A stretch of 64,000 bases of DNA from Gibbula magus (lineage: Eukaryota > Mollusca > Gastropoda > Trochida > Trochidae), in assembly GCA_936450465.1 (NCBI GenBank), contig OW388296.1:47629750-47693749 (forward strand), read 5' to 3'. Positions 19,491 through 32,440 of the stretch are shown here, piece after piece (position 1 is the first letter of the stretch; every line of letters starts with the position of its first letter). The notes under the pieces were generated by a model that searched no databases, was not told where the DNA came from, and saw nothing but the letters and a program-made list of their open reading frames with translations. Both the position numbers and the translations under genes were made by a program.

Positions 19491-22400
19491 TTTCATGGAT
19501 GCACCAGAGAAGAGGGAGATAACTGAGAGAGACATATTAAGTCTGTCAAAGTCAAAAGCCAAAACATTGACGGACGGATACTTTCAATATTGTTTCCATT
19601 GAAATCAGAATTATTAAGAAAATTTTTGAAAGTCTTCAAGTCACAGCTTCTGTCTATCACAAAAAAATTTCTGACTGCTCAAGCTCAGTCTCGTATTGGC
19701 CCAGTATGCCTCCTAATCAGCTGTTTATCCTGTATTGGCCTTAGGTTTTTCAAGATATAGATGGAAACAGAAAAGGGAGAGCTGAACATTTAAAGATAAA
19801 TTATAATGGCCCAACACAGATGCAATGCCCATGACTGTCAGTAGAATGATTGAATGTCATGTTGGGCTTAGAGAAGTCAATATATTTCTCAGTGTAATGC
19901 ATAATATTTCATGTTCATAAGTCAGTCACAAAGTCATTTATGTTTCTTCTTTACTCTCATGTCAAGTTTACTTTGATTTGGACATAAGAAACTCATGTTT
20001 TCGTGAATGAGATTTAAATCCAATGATAAATGATTGTGTCACTCTATGCAACAAAGCTGTTTATTATACGCACTTATACATCCCTATACTATACAATATT
20101 TATGTCGTAATCAGAGAAAAATTTATTTTTCATTTGATTAATTATTAATGTTTAGTAATTAATAATTAGCCAAATTTCTCAGGAAATAGTTATGACAATC
20201 AAAATGTTCATGATATTAAAATATGAAAGTTCATTGTTCATAAATAATGATGTTATAACCATGTTTACCTTATGAATATTTGCTCTAATTGTTGTTGATT
20301 TTTAGTCATTATTGATAATAATTGTTTGTCTTCTTTTTAAATGCATTAAAATGTATGTTATGTGGGTTTGTTTTGTCAGAAATGATTCCATATTGGGAAG
20401 TTCTTTTATGTTCCTTTGAATTAGAAATATTTATTTATTTATATGATAATGATGATGTTTTTGTTGTACTTTGTTAGATTTTATCAATGTTTAAATCATT
20501 TGTTTGTTAATTGTTAGTGTTTATCTTTATCATGAATTAATCCAAGTTTACGTCTCATTTAGCCAGAACAAATTAATTACTTGTTTTTCGGATTTGGAGG
20601 GCAATGTTTGGGAGGGGGAGATTTTTAAATCGATTTTGATCTCATGTAATTGAAAAGTTGCCGGAACATTTTCAGGTAACTAAAACTGGCACAGAATTGA
20701 CTAAATAATAATTATTTTTCATTTTTTCAGTTTGTTTGTAAGCCCAATTTAGTCTTAAACTTAAAAGGAGATTCGGGAAAGCATCTAAATAATATTGTTC
20801 TCCTCATTAACGACTAACACATGTTGAATGAAATATGAAATATTGGTTTTATATTGGAAACAATGAGATCATAACTATACCTCATGCATTTCTCTATTAA
20901 AAACAAGAAAATATGCTTAATTAGGCTAATTATTGTTCACCTTTTTTACTTATCATTTAAAAGCAAAAAATGATATGCTAATATTATTAGTAATTATTTA
21001 ATATGACTAATTGACATTTCTAAAGATATAGTTCTGAAATGAGGTAAGCTGTCACTGAGTTTGTCCTCTTGGGTCACATTCTTATTAACTAATACCAATT
21101 ATCCAAATGGACCCCTTACCTTTTAGAAAAAAAAAAGGCCACATGAACTTTACTGTGAAGACATCTAAGTTTTCTCAATCTCGTTAAAATGAAATAAAAA
21201 CACAACAGTCATCAGAGGTTTATTGCAAAGGCATTTAGTCATAAATAATATTTGTAATCACTTACATAATTATTCATAATAAATCATTAACTACATTGGT
21301 TAATGAGTATACTCCATGTGGTGTATGAAGACAATCAGTAGCTGATTTAACATTGATTGGTATCTTGCCTAACCTCCATTAGTTTCAAGCTGTGGCCAGT
21401 TACTCCAGCTGAGGCCTTCATCGACTTCTTGTATAATAAGTTGTCTGGATAGTATCATCAACATTTGCGATCCAGCTGAGGTTCTCATCCATTGCCGTCT
21501 CCTACTTCGTAGTTTAAATTGTTTGATAAAATATTTCTGCGGTTGAGGCGCATGACGACCTGTCTAAAAAAATGTGTTGGGTCGGGATGAAAAAAAAAAA
21601 AAAAATTCTTTTCTTGATGATTAAAATGTATCATAGAGTGAGGTAAATTTTTCATGGTTGGTGCATTCACGAGTGATAATATAATTATTCTTCTAATCGA
21701 GAAGAAATGAACATAGTATTTATCAAGAAAAGATAGATTTGTTAAGATGTTGTTATCCATAAATATTGTTGACAAGCTCATGCAGTGCTTTATGTATCAT
21801 GATTTATTATCATTTCTTGCAATATTATTATTTCTGTATGTTACTTTATTGTATTTGTTTATACAAAAACTTTTTTTTTGTAAATCAACAGTAAATTAGA
21901 TGCCTTATCAATGTGTAATATCAAAATTAGTTTTTTATTTGTTTGGTTTCAAACATTTTATTTTCAAGTGGCTGTGATATTTTGTTACATGTGATTACGG
22001 TAATATTGATTAATATTTAACAAATGATATATCTATGTGAATTATTCACTATTGTATTTCATATTATTTTTAGGTGTCTGGTCGTTGTTATACTTTAGGG
22101 AATATATTACAAAACATGATCATACATACTTCCTTATATTAACATTCAAATGTTTTCAATACATTCCAATTTAAAAAAAAAAATGCTTATGCATATTCTG
22201 ATATATTTATATAGTAATACCGGTAAATACATCTTGAAGCCATTTTTTCTTGTGCAAAGTAAGTTGTTAAACGTCATATATTTCATTTTACAAACACATC
22301 TTATAACATGAACTAGAGTTGTGAAGTTTAAGACAAAATTTGACCCCTGTAAAATTGTTTGCAACCCAAAATTGTGACACTAACAGAACATTCTAAAGAA

Positions 22401-23050
22401 TGCAATATTTTGTTGTCTTTATATTTGTAAATTTTTAATTGTTCAAAATTATGTATAATCTGCTCAATGTTTGCCAAGGGTAAACTTTCAGTGTATATTT
22501 CTTGTTTCTCAGGAATAAATTCTCTATGCATCTGTTAAAAGTTTCTGTTGTCTTCACTTTTTTTCAGGTGAATATGACGATTTTTGAAATATTATAAAAC
22601 GATTGAATATGAATTTCAGAAAAATTGGTATAAAATTTCGTCTCTCAAGAATCGCTTTGACTGTTAAGCTTTGACTTTAAGTTTTATCACCATCCATAAT
22701 GTTTTCTGTGTTGTCTTTCTTCCGACTGCTCTAAATTTCCTTTTAAAATAGTTATTTATTTCTAAATAAACTGCCGACCAAAATATTTAAAACCAGAAGT
22801 ACATGGAAAAGGTTTCAAATCCATTTATAGAGCAATTTTGATCAAGTATACCTCAACTTTATTATATTTAAGTTATAATATTTAAGAAAGTGCTTTATCT
22901 GCAAAAGAGGTTAGGATGGAAGAACTGAGTGGAATAAACTCTGTGGGAAGAGAATGCCATTTAGTTTGCACATGTATTAAGTGGCTGCACTTCACAACCG
23001 AGAGTGAGAGAAAACCTGGTTCATATTATCGTGTTCCCAGAAGTCTGTTT
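19491..23050. other. Probable long 3' UTR or intergenic AT-rich DNA
   Basis: No open frame, repeat array or motif was recognised. AATAAA hexamers occur (for example near 22514), but none can be chosen as the polyadenylation signal by eye. A short stretch at 21655-21770 (GATAATATAA, then TATCAAGAAAAGATAGA) resembles the palindromic array at 24.4-25.6 kb. Confidence 0.5.
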
Positions 23051-23064
23051 GTCATAGCTTATTA

Positions 23065-23420
23065 TGAAAAGCATTTGTACATCACAGGGTAGTGCTGGCG
23101 CTCTCAGTAAACATCCACATTCAGGGCATGGGTGATAAGTAGTTGAGACCTACATAAGTGTATTTACTGATCTTGACAGAAGTGGCCTTTACACATAGCA
23201 TTTGTGCATGAAGTAGGGTCTGCTGCAAGTTTTTCACAGTAATCCACTTTCAGGGCATGAATGTTGTAAAGTTCAGCCCTAACAGAGTGTATTCACTCAT
23301 CTTGACAGAAATGGTCTATTACACATGTCATTTGTACATGAAGTAGGGTTTTTCACAGAAATCCATTTTGAGGGCAAAAGTGTTATGTGGTTGAGCCCTG
23401 ACTGTGTATAATAACTTTGA
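23065..23420 (+). repeat. Imperfect tandem repeat, about 125 bp x 3
   Basis: The ordered blocks CATTTGTACATGAAGTAGGG, TTTTTCACAGTAATCCA, GGGCATGAATGTTG, CAGCCCTAACAGAGTGTATT and CTTGACAGAAATGG recur three times with drift. They make roughly 110-130-bp units in one orientation. There is no coding potential. Confidence 0.65.
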
Positions 23421-24419
23421 GTGATACCTGGATTCAGATAGTCTTTGTCATTCAGACTCTTTAATGTTTTAAGAGCCTAGGCAAGTCTACAACAAGTCTA
23501 CAGAGCTCAGGTGAAAGTGAGCACATCTTAAAGGCTGCTTTTTATTTTAAATTACTTTGTTTTCAAATTCAAAACAATAATTTTTTTCAGAGACCAAATG
23601 TAAGAATAGGATTCAGATAGCACCATGGAATATAATAACTGACTGCCTCACTGTCACCTGATAATGTCAATATATTAACTTAACTACTCCAAAGCAAGTC
23701 TAGACTTTCTCTTGATTCAGGAATAACATTCACTTAGGCTTCTTTTGAATGACATTTATATATAAAACATTTGAAAACCATCTTTTTCTAGGACTGAAAC
23801 GGAGAAACAATTTACAACCTCAACAAAAACTAAATTTTCAGCATAATTCCTGTAACTGGAAAAGTAATTAATTAATAAATAAAAATAAATTAATCACTGA
23901 CTAAACTAACGAAAGTGATAGACTCAATCGCAACGGTCACCTCATTTTCAATACGGTAAAACATGAAATACTCCTGTCGGAGAAAGTAAATTTTGAATGT
24001 CTTTGATTGGCACATGTTGTATAAAGACATACTCTTAATTTCATACATCACAGTATTATGCTTCTTTGTTTATGTTAGTTAGATGATGTTGTCAACATTA
24101 ATAACCTTCTGAGACTTAAATTCATTGACAAATCATTACTATAAGATGTCATAAAACAAAGCGAAAAAGCTCTTTTTAACTCTATCTTGAGATTCTAAAA
24201 CAATGATTTCTTAAACTTTTAAAAGCTATGTTTTTCAGGAATGTGAAAAATTAATGTTTTTTAAAAATTCAATATTAGTTTAGATGGCTTCTGAAGACAT
24301 AGTGCAAGTCGTATTTATCACTTGTGGATTGAAATATTTTATATGATATTGAAGTATTTGGTATCGTCACGTTTTGTACTGCTCATTACTGATTTATCAT
24401 CCAAAACTGGCTCCCGCAG

Positions 24420-25560
24420 TAGATATCGCTTGTGTGAGATCAAGCTTTATTATATGACGGGCAATGAAATACTGGGATTTATCAGTGAAATAAACTGTCT
24501 ATCACGCTACAGTGAAAATAACTTATATTTTCATTGCAACAGTGTCTGATATAATTTGACGTCATAAAACAATGGTCTCATGCGGTGAATTGGCTAATGA
24601 CGTCACAGTGTTACTGTGGTGACGGGCTGTTCTTAGCTGTCTTTCGGCGAGAAAACTAGCCTTTTCGGACGTATTTACAAGGATAACATCATCGTGAGGT
24701 AGAAACGTTATTTATTATATGGCGAGCGGTGAAATACTGGGATTTATCAGTGAAATAAACTGTCTATCAAGCTACAGTGAAAATAACTTATATTTTCACT
24801 GCGAACGGTGGCTGATATAATTTGACGTCATAAAACAATGGTCTCACGCAGCGAATTGACTTATGACGTCACATTGTTACTGTGGTGACGGGCTGTTCCT
24901 AGTGGTCGCTCAGCGTGAAAATGACCCTTTTCAGACTTAATTAACATGGATAATATCCTTTAATAAATAGAATATCCGCCAATTCTTGACAAATACCATG
25001 TTTATCTCATCTCGTGAGGTAGAAAAGTTATATATTTTCACTCTTGGCTGCGCCACTCGTGAAAATATAACCTTTCTACCTCACTCGATGAGATAAACAT
25101 GGTATTAGTCAAGAAAAGACAGATATCCTCTATTTATTACATGACGAGCAGTGAAACACTGAGATTTATCAGTGAAATAAACTGTCAATCAAGCTACAGT
25201 GAAAATAACTTATATTTTCACTGCGAACGGTGACTGATATAATTTGACGTCATAAAACAATGGTCTCGCGTGCCGATTTGGCTTATGACGTCACAGTGTT
25301 ACTGTGGTGACGGGCTGTTCCTCTCGGCCGCTTGGCGTGAAAACGACCCTTTTCGGACGTAATTACATGGATAATGTCATATAATAAATAGAATATCCGT
25401 CAATTCTTGACAAATACCATGTTTATCTCATCGAGTGAGGTAGAAAAGTTATATATTTTCACTCGTGGCTGCGCCACTCGTGAAAATATAACCTTTCTAC
25501 CTCACTCGATGAGATAAACATGGTATTAGTCAAGAAAAGACAGATATCCTCTATATATCT
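24420..25560. repeat. Palindromic array with three pairs of TGACGTCA sites
   Basis: Three modules share GAAATACTGGGATTTATCAG, AAACTGTCTATCA and ACAGTGAAAATAACTTATAT. Each has two TGACGTCA palindromes exactly 41 bp apart (24557/24598, 24823/24864, 25245/25286). Between and after the modules lie inverted repeats centred on GGCTGCGCC with arms GATGAGATAAACATGGTATT. Related pieces are near 21.7, 48.9 and 54.9 kb. This is a dispersed repeat family; any CREB/ATF binding is inferred from the motif alone. Confidence 0.85.
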
Positions 25561-25589
25561 CCAAGAAATATCTACATTGTAGATATCTC

Positions 25590-25925
25590 TACAATAAAAT
25601 TGTCATAATCCTATTACATCATCAGTTAATGACATCATAAAGCTTTGGCATCACTGAGAATGCCATGACATCACAATGGTGATGTCACAATGCTATGATG
25701 CCATAATGCTTATGACATCACAATGCTATGACCTCACTGAGATCACTGCTGAAGAAGCTAAATGGCAGTTTTGTGTTTCAGATATGTCAGTCTTTGGATA
25801 ATAATTGTTTAAGAATGATCTCACCCTTGTGTCTTCTGATATCAAATATATCAATATACCTCGGATATTTGTAACTTTAATCAACTCGTGTTGAGATTCT
25901 CTATATATCCAACAGTGACATATAT
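25590..25925 (+). repeat. Repeat with TGACATCACAATG units, copy 1
   Basis: Clustered TGACATCACAATGCTATGA-type units are followed by CTTGTGTCTTCTGATATCAA and GAGATTCTCTATAT. The same order occurs at 40100-40385, where the two GTGTCTTCTGA blocks are inverted. Unclassified dispersed repeat. Confidence 0.7.
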
Positions 25926-26382
25926 AAAGGTGAAAGAATCAAAGAGGATCAATGACATGATTATTTTATTATCAATCAAGGTACATCAGGCAAGGACGTA
26001 AACAAATTCACATACTCTCAGCTTACAACTTTATATAAAAGCCGAAAAGCTATAAAACCCATCATTTATATAAAACCTTTCAAATAACATTTGTAAACAA
26101 AATATATAGAAATTACAATTTTCAAATTATTTCCTTCTTTATACATTTGGAAGTGAAATGGAAGTAAAATTACATCTTTACCATTCTTCTTCAGAGGTTT
26201 CTCATCTCAATTCTTCCAATGTTGCCTCTGTTAAAGACAGTAGTCAGTTGTAAGATATATGATCGCTTACAACAGAGGTTATGTTGGAGGAAATGACTTG
26301 AATAAACTCTGTTGGGAGAACAAGGATCTTGACATGTAAATATACTTTATATCTTACTTAAATCTATTAATGCAATTATCAA

Positions 26383-27267
26383 TTAAAGGAGCAGTAGCAC
26401 ATTTATTGTTAATTTTTTTTTTTCAAATTTCCTCTTTATAATGATTGTTTATGTCATTTATATACTGAAGAGGGTAAAACATCTTATTACACAAACCAAT
26501 TATCTGTAATGGTTATAATGGTGTTGTGTATAAATTAAAAATTGCATGACAGCCATTTTAATGTGAACACATTTTATCATTTCGAATTACAAAAATGATT
26601 CCCATGGCTTTGCCGAACCATGTACAGTCAAACCGCGATAGTCCGGCCACCGATAATCCGAATCTCGCAGTGTCCGAATGGTAGCAAACTGTAACCAAAC
26701 TAATCTCTATACAAACTCATTAAATGTTGATTCATTAATCCGTTGATTCCGTTTCCGAATCCGAACGCCAATTAGCCGTAACGGATTAGTTAATTACAAC
26801 TAGTTCTGCTTCATTAATCCGGTGACAAGCGATCATCACACTGATTGGATCGGTAAACTTCAATAACAGTGGATTGACACGCGAGTTGAGCGTGTCAGTA
26901 GTTTGTTATTTTAATAAATTGTAATGTTTTACATTGGGTGTCAGTAGTTTGTGACTGTAATATATTGAAATTTCTCATTTTGTGTGATAGTTATAAATAT
27001 CCAGTGTGTCAAAGTCATTTGATATTCTAAATGTTCAAAAGTAATCAACTCCATCTTGTTTGGTTCATTTCAGTAGTCCGAACATTTCACTATCCGAACG
27101 TTTTTGATGGAAAACAGAAGCGTTCGGATTATCGAGGCCTGACTGTACACACATTTTTTAATTGATTTTCCTAAGAGAGAAGTGAGTTTTACTGTTGGTG
27201 ACATTTTTTTTCAAATACATTTCATCAACTTATTTGAGCGAAAAAAAACATGCTACTGCCCCTTTAA
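26383..27267. mobile_element. MITE family C, copy 3 (interrupted)
   Basis: TTAAAGGAGCAGTAGCAC and TGCTACTGCCCCTTTAA are the ends. The expected ~360-bp interior is split at its ACCATG/TACACACATTT position by the 521-bp element at 26625-27145. Confidence 0.88.
26625..27145. mobile_element. Pogo/Tigger-like non-autonomous DNA element in a TA site
   Basis: The inverted ends CAGTCAAACCGCGATAGTCC and its counterpart CAGTCAGGCCTCGATAATCC (minus strand from 27145) match the CAGTC...CTCGATAATCCGA type typical of pogo/Tigger transposons. TA flanks both sides (26623-26624, 27146-27147). There is no transposase frame. It is inserted in the middle of a family C MITE. Confidence 0.88.
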
Positions 27268-29229
27268 CACTCAAAACAAATTCTCTAAATTCGTTACAAA
27301 CATTCATAAAAGGTCTCATTTCAACATCAAATGAATCTGCAGTTATTCTTTCAAAGAATCGAACAAAGATTCATTATGATCATGCGTTCTATTCATGAAA
27401 ACAATTACATGCTCCAGTAACCTTGATCTGAAACCTTTTGCCGCAATACGCCAATTTTGTAAGTATTAAAGTAAAAACACTTCATTTTGCATATTATAAC
27501 AGTCATCCTTTTTCATTCATCATAATCTTCTTATTTTCTTCATATAAACGACACACAGCAATGCAGTTATATACAAATCACTGCATGAAAAATCTAATAC
27601 AAATATGTTTGAAGTTCAAATGTTCATTTCTGAAAGGCTTGAATAAATTTTTTTAATTAAAACATGATGCCTGCAATATAAAAACTTTTCCAAGTCGTAT
27701 TACAATATCTTCTTTAAAAGAAATTTGTAAGACATGAAAATTATCAAAATTTGCCAAAACCGACAAGGAAAAGGTAAGAAAGGATTTGATTGGTTGATGT
27801 GACTTCTTGCAGCCAATCAATGAATGAGACAGAAAACAGGACGGAGTTCCATATTCTAACCACATGCAATCATTATACTAAACAGATATTTAGTAGAGAA
27901 ATATTCCATTTTTACCCAAAGTTATATTGAGCAGTAAGATGTTGATAACAACATATGTTATTATTACCTGAAGCACTGTAATATATATATATTAAATATG
28001 AATATAATACCACTGTTTCTCAGCACATAGAAAAATAAGCCGGAAGAATTTACATGAAAAAACATTTTCATTCAATCATTTTGAAAATCAAATGTAATTT
28101 TTAAATCCATCATCTGTATAATACCATTGATGTGAACTTTAGAACTCGTAACATTAATCTTCAATATTGTTTTCAGATTTTCAAAGGCCAATAAATACAA
28201 AAGTGTAACAAACTTTGCCCTCAAAACTGTTAACGCTAAAAGCCCTATATTGCAGTAGAAATCATCACTTCAATGAAGTATGCTGTTGTTTATTCAGTTA
28301 TTTATTAGAGACCAGTTAGTGCCTCCAATTCACAAAACACTAAGATAATCAAACATCACTAAGGCTCCATACAAATAAATGTTTCATGGGCAAAGGTTTT
28401 TCAAAAGTGACGAGAACGGTAGAACTTTCTTTCTTAAGTAAGCCTCAGTTAACGTTGTTTGTGAAAGGAGGCCTGTTTACTTGTCAATGATAAGTTAAAT
28501 ATAAATTTTTCTGAATCATTGAAAAAGGAATCTGGATAAACACATTCAAGCTTGAGTATCTAAAATATCAAACATTGTAATATCAAAATCATAGAATGAT
28601 GAAATGATGAAAAGAATTATTGATAAAATCTTTAATGAAATTGGTGCAATAAATACACTCCAATAATTGAACAAATCTGAAAATACAAGATGGCCGCCAA
28701 AACACAATTTTACATCCTCACACCATGGAAGATACTTTCACATAAATTATTTCCAATCGATCAACAGTTCTGAAAATTAAGTCTGTCATGCAATTCTTTT
28801 CTTAAAAAAAAGATGTTTTAATAAAATTAAGAATCAGAAATCAAACCCGTAAATTGGCATAACCCTGCATATCTTTAAGCGTGGAAAACTACTAGATAAT
28901 TTGCTAAACTAGGCAAAAATAAGAACCAATTTGATTGGTTCATTGGCAGTATAAGTTAGGAGAAAGCAATCACCATACCTCTGACAAACTGCTGTCAGGT
29001 GTAATGCTAGCTTAGAGTTAACAAACTACAGGGATGTTTACACTGTTATATAGTGTTACACAATGACTAGGATATATGTTGATATAGAGATCTACGGTGG
29101 TTAGCAGTGCATCGTTATCTGACAACTTATCTGATAACTGATAAATATTTTCAAATAGATATCAAATAAAGTTTTATCAAGAAACAGTAGTACCTTTGAT
29201 ACATTATCGAAAAAAGATCGAGCCAACAA
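27268..29229. other. Intergenic, no gene seen
   Basis: AT-rich sequence with short chance open frames (27438-27656 plus, 27653-27865 minus) that show no motif. No repeat family was recognised. Confidence 0.5.
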
Positions 29230-29726
29230 TTAAAGGTGCATCCATTGTGTTTCATAAAATTTCATTTGGTTTTAATACGTTCCAACACACCAAAAAGCTG
29301 TTAACAATACAAACAAATTCACTCAGATTGCATTTTCATCCCCAATCGCCAAATATATCATAATTACTAGTTTCCAATTAATATCTAGTAACATCATTAT
29401 GCATGTGCAGAAACCGAAAGTGCACGTCCTATTTACATGCACCGTAGTTATATGACCTATTGAACATTATCAAACCAAATTTGGTATTTGGTCTGGTTTA
29501 AATAAGATTCCAAAATTACGTTTGACTCAGTGACGCGCTCCACACGCGGTGCATTGTCCGGTTTTCGATCAGAAATCGATACTTTTACCTTCATATCGTC
29601 AATCTACTAAGGTGAGTATCATCAAAATGGTAGTTTTCGGTTACAGTTGGTACTTCTCGATAAAATAAGACCATTTATAACGTTTGGCATATTTGACCCC
29701 CAACAACACAATGGACGTACCTTTAA
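29230..29726. mobile_element. MITE family D, copy 2
   Basis: TTAAAGGTGCATCCATTGTG and CACAATGGACGTACCTTTAA are the ends, enclosing about 497 bp nearly collinear with 18141-18643, in the same orientation. Shared internal blocks include TCATCCCCAATCGCCAAAT and ATTTATAACGTTT. Confidence 0.9.
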
Positions 29727-30877
29727 ACAAATATAAACAATTTCTAAAAAATATTGAATAAGCCTTTACTTCTAGAAGATAACAAAGCCTCCCATAACAC
29801 TAATTTCTTACTTGGGGAAGTGTAACCCAAAGTAACAAATGTGAGTAGCAATTTAAGGAGCTATTGGTCCATTTCTGTGCAAATTGCATGCAGCATGCTT
29901 TGATCACGAAGCAATTGAAAAACATTATTCCAATGCTTTGACAACAATCACTGAATTTTGACAGCTCTTGTTCAACCGTACCACATCAATAGCGAAGTTA
30001 AATAATGTGTTTGGCTTATTTTCCCTAATCATAGCGGCCCAGGGGGAATACATATCTCCAAGGAATTTGTGTCAGTTGAAAATCGGGCTACCCTACCCTC
30101 CGTACATACTTTATATCAAAGATCACATCTAATTCCTTGTTTATATCTTCTGAATCAGGTTGCACATTTTTCAGCTATGATGTTAAATGCGGACTCAGAG
30201 AACATTGTAACTTACTGATTAAAGTAATTATGATTAGATCAAAGAACTGAGTATATAATGCAATAAAAATATATAGCCTCTTGCTTAAAGCATTGAAACT
30301 GAATTGCTGTGCAGAATATACATAACAAATAGAATCAAGGATAATATAATTGATATATTACATATAACCTGTTTTGATATGTTTTTGGCAAGAAGCGTCA
30401 CTATCTACTTTATAATACCTATAATAATACTTTACAATAACATATAATACCCAGTATCTATAAATGAATTGCCCTATTAAACCTTGGCGATCTGCATGGT
30501 TGAGAGTAGTAGACCCCTTCAAACACTGACCATACATTTCTGCATACTTCTCTCTGTGACAAGCTCGTATTATCTCGGCCTAAATAGATTGAAGAGTGAT
30601 GGCGTGTGCCGAGTTGATGCCAGAATCCCAAGACTATTTTCAATAAAATTGTCATGATACACATATTTTTTCAATATTCAGAAATATTACATTATCTTGT
30701 GAAATTAAAAAGCCACTTCTCTTTGGCACAGGCTCATGTTGAATCAGCGTACAGATAGGAAAATATTGGCATCCTTCAAACTAGCTGCAATAAACATGTC
30801 ATTTATGAGTATTTTCAAAAAATTATTTTGAAACATGTATTAACAGTTCATATCTTGTCAAGCATTATTTTAAGGAA
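29727..30877. other. Intergenic, nothing recognised
   Basis: AT-rich sequence without credible exons or repeats. A 68-codon minus-strand frame at 30458-30664 has no motif. Confidence 0.45.
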
Positions 30878-30934
30878 TTGTTTATTATTTTTTTTTTTTG
30901 GCTATCTAATTGTCAAAAGCAACCTCGTAAAGAA

Positions 30935-31096
30935 TTTGTTATTGAATGTCGCAAGGATAATGTTTGTATGCCATATTGTGCCGCCTTTGCCGGTCATTTC
31001 AATCCGCAGAGTTTGGAGTATCCTAGTGACATATGCTTAGATCCATTGAAGTCATCAACCAGATTTCGCAGCTTTTGGCTCCACAAAGAATCATAG
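30935..31096 (+). other. Unexplained Cys-containing open frame
   Basis: After a T-rich tract, the frame reads RKEFVIECRKDNVCMPYCAA, FAGHFNPQSLEYPSDICLDP and ends at a TAG at 31094-31096. The composition looks more protein-like than its surroundings. No start context, clear acceptor or family was found. It could be a decayed transposon ORF or an isolated exon; I do not call it a gene. Confidence 0.25.
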
Positions 31097-31102
31097 GCAA
31101 GA

Positions 31103-31320
31103 GGCCTGCTCTTTTCTGAAGTTTGTTTCGAACATCCGTTATATGCTAAGTGAAAGAAGGGACTCCAAACACTGTTCTTGCCATGCAGAGTATTTGCGGC
31201 TTGCAATTTCATGGGAACATGTTCCACACGACAAGAACAGTGTTTGGAGACAGTCCTTTCACTTCGCACACGAACGGGACTTTCGGAATGAACTTCAGTA
31301 ATTTAAAGAAGCAGGCCTAG
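31103..31320. mobile_element. Foldback element, about 218 bp
   Basis: AGGCCTGCTCTTTTCTGAAG with GAAGTGAAAG-like and GACTCCAAACACTGTTCTTG on the left are mirrored by CAAGAACAGTGTTTGGAGAC, CTTTCACTTCGCAC and CTTCAG, then AGAAGCAGGCCT on the right. Arms of 85-90 bp, about 80 percent paired, surround a ~40-bp loop. Confidence 0.75.
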
Positions 31321-31429
31321 GGTTTCAATCCACCTAGTACAAGGGAGGTAACTCTGTTTTGAGTAATTCAGCAGACAGAACATTTTCAAGCTCTAACCAT
31401 AACTCTTGTGGTACTATTTCATACATGGC

Positions 31430-32440
31430 ATCACCCGATAATGGCAAAGGGGGTTTTTAGGGTCTGAAAAGGGGTTTTTTCTTTCCCAAAGAGGTTTTTT
31501 TTTAGCCCTTTGCTGTTTTTCGTTTCTAATCAATATAAATCATATATTTAACATACCTATCTTCTTTAATTGTTTATCATACACACAATTACAACTTTTG
31601 AATATATAAAATATTAATTCAATTAATTAATTCATTATGATACTATGTTTCAAATGATAAATAATATATGTTTATGGAAAATGGAAAACTTACTTCACCT
31701 GTCACACTATGGAAATATTGAAGATTTGAAAACTGTCTTAAATATATTTTGTTTGAAAAATAACTTCATGTTCTGATAAAAAAAACTGAGATTGAGGTAC
31801 GTTTTTTTAACAGGTTAAACTTTAGCAACATTTTAAAAGAAAAATAAATGATTAAAAATATCCATTTGGTAATGACGTCATTTAGAAAAATGGCATGTCT
31901 GTGACAATTTATCAAACAGATACTTCCATCTAAAATAAATAAAGATCGTATTTAACTGTTCATGAATCTATTAGAGGACACATAAATTATCTACTTGCAA
32001 TAAGAAAGTCCAATGTTGACGAACGGCGATCTTTCAACATTGCCAGTTTGAGCGAGTTAACAAACGAATTTGCTACGAGAAAGACAAGGAATTTCTGATA
32101 TTTTTAATCATATATCATTCATTGAACCTTCAAAGTATATATTATTTCTAAATATGCATTTTGAAATTAGAAATTAAATCGTTTTTATTTATAACAAATA
32201 TTTACGTAAACACAAACAGGAAGTTTGTTAGACACGTGGTCCAACTTGTTACTTTACAACTTATTTCCTAGCAATATGTGTTATCAGATATTTAACTTAT
32301 TTAAATTACATTGTTTTCATATTTTATTTAGAGGAATATTTAGCGATTTTAAATAAACATTTTACGAAATAAGTTGGCAATAACATAAACCCGAAAAGAA
32401 TTTGGAGTTTGTAATAAGCATTTTCTTATTACTGTCTGTC
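31430..32440 (+). repeat. Dispersed repeat family A, copy 2
   Basis: The part from 31980 matches 4640-5115 in ordered blocks (GCCAGTTTGAGCGAGTTAAC, TATTTACGTAAACACAAAC, GACACGTGGTCCAACTTGTT). The earlier portion is AT-rich, without motifs. Confidence 0.55.
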
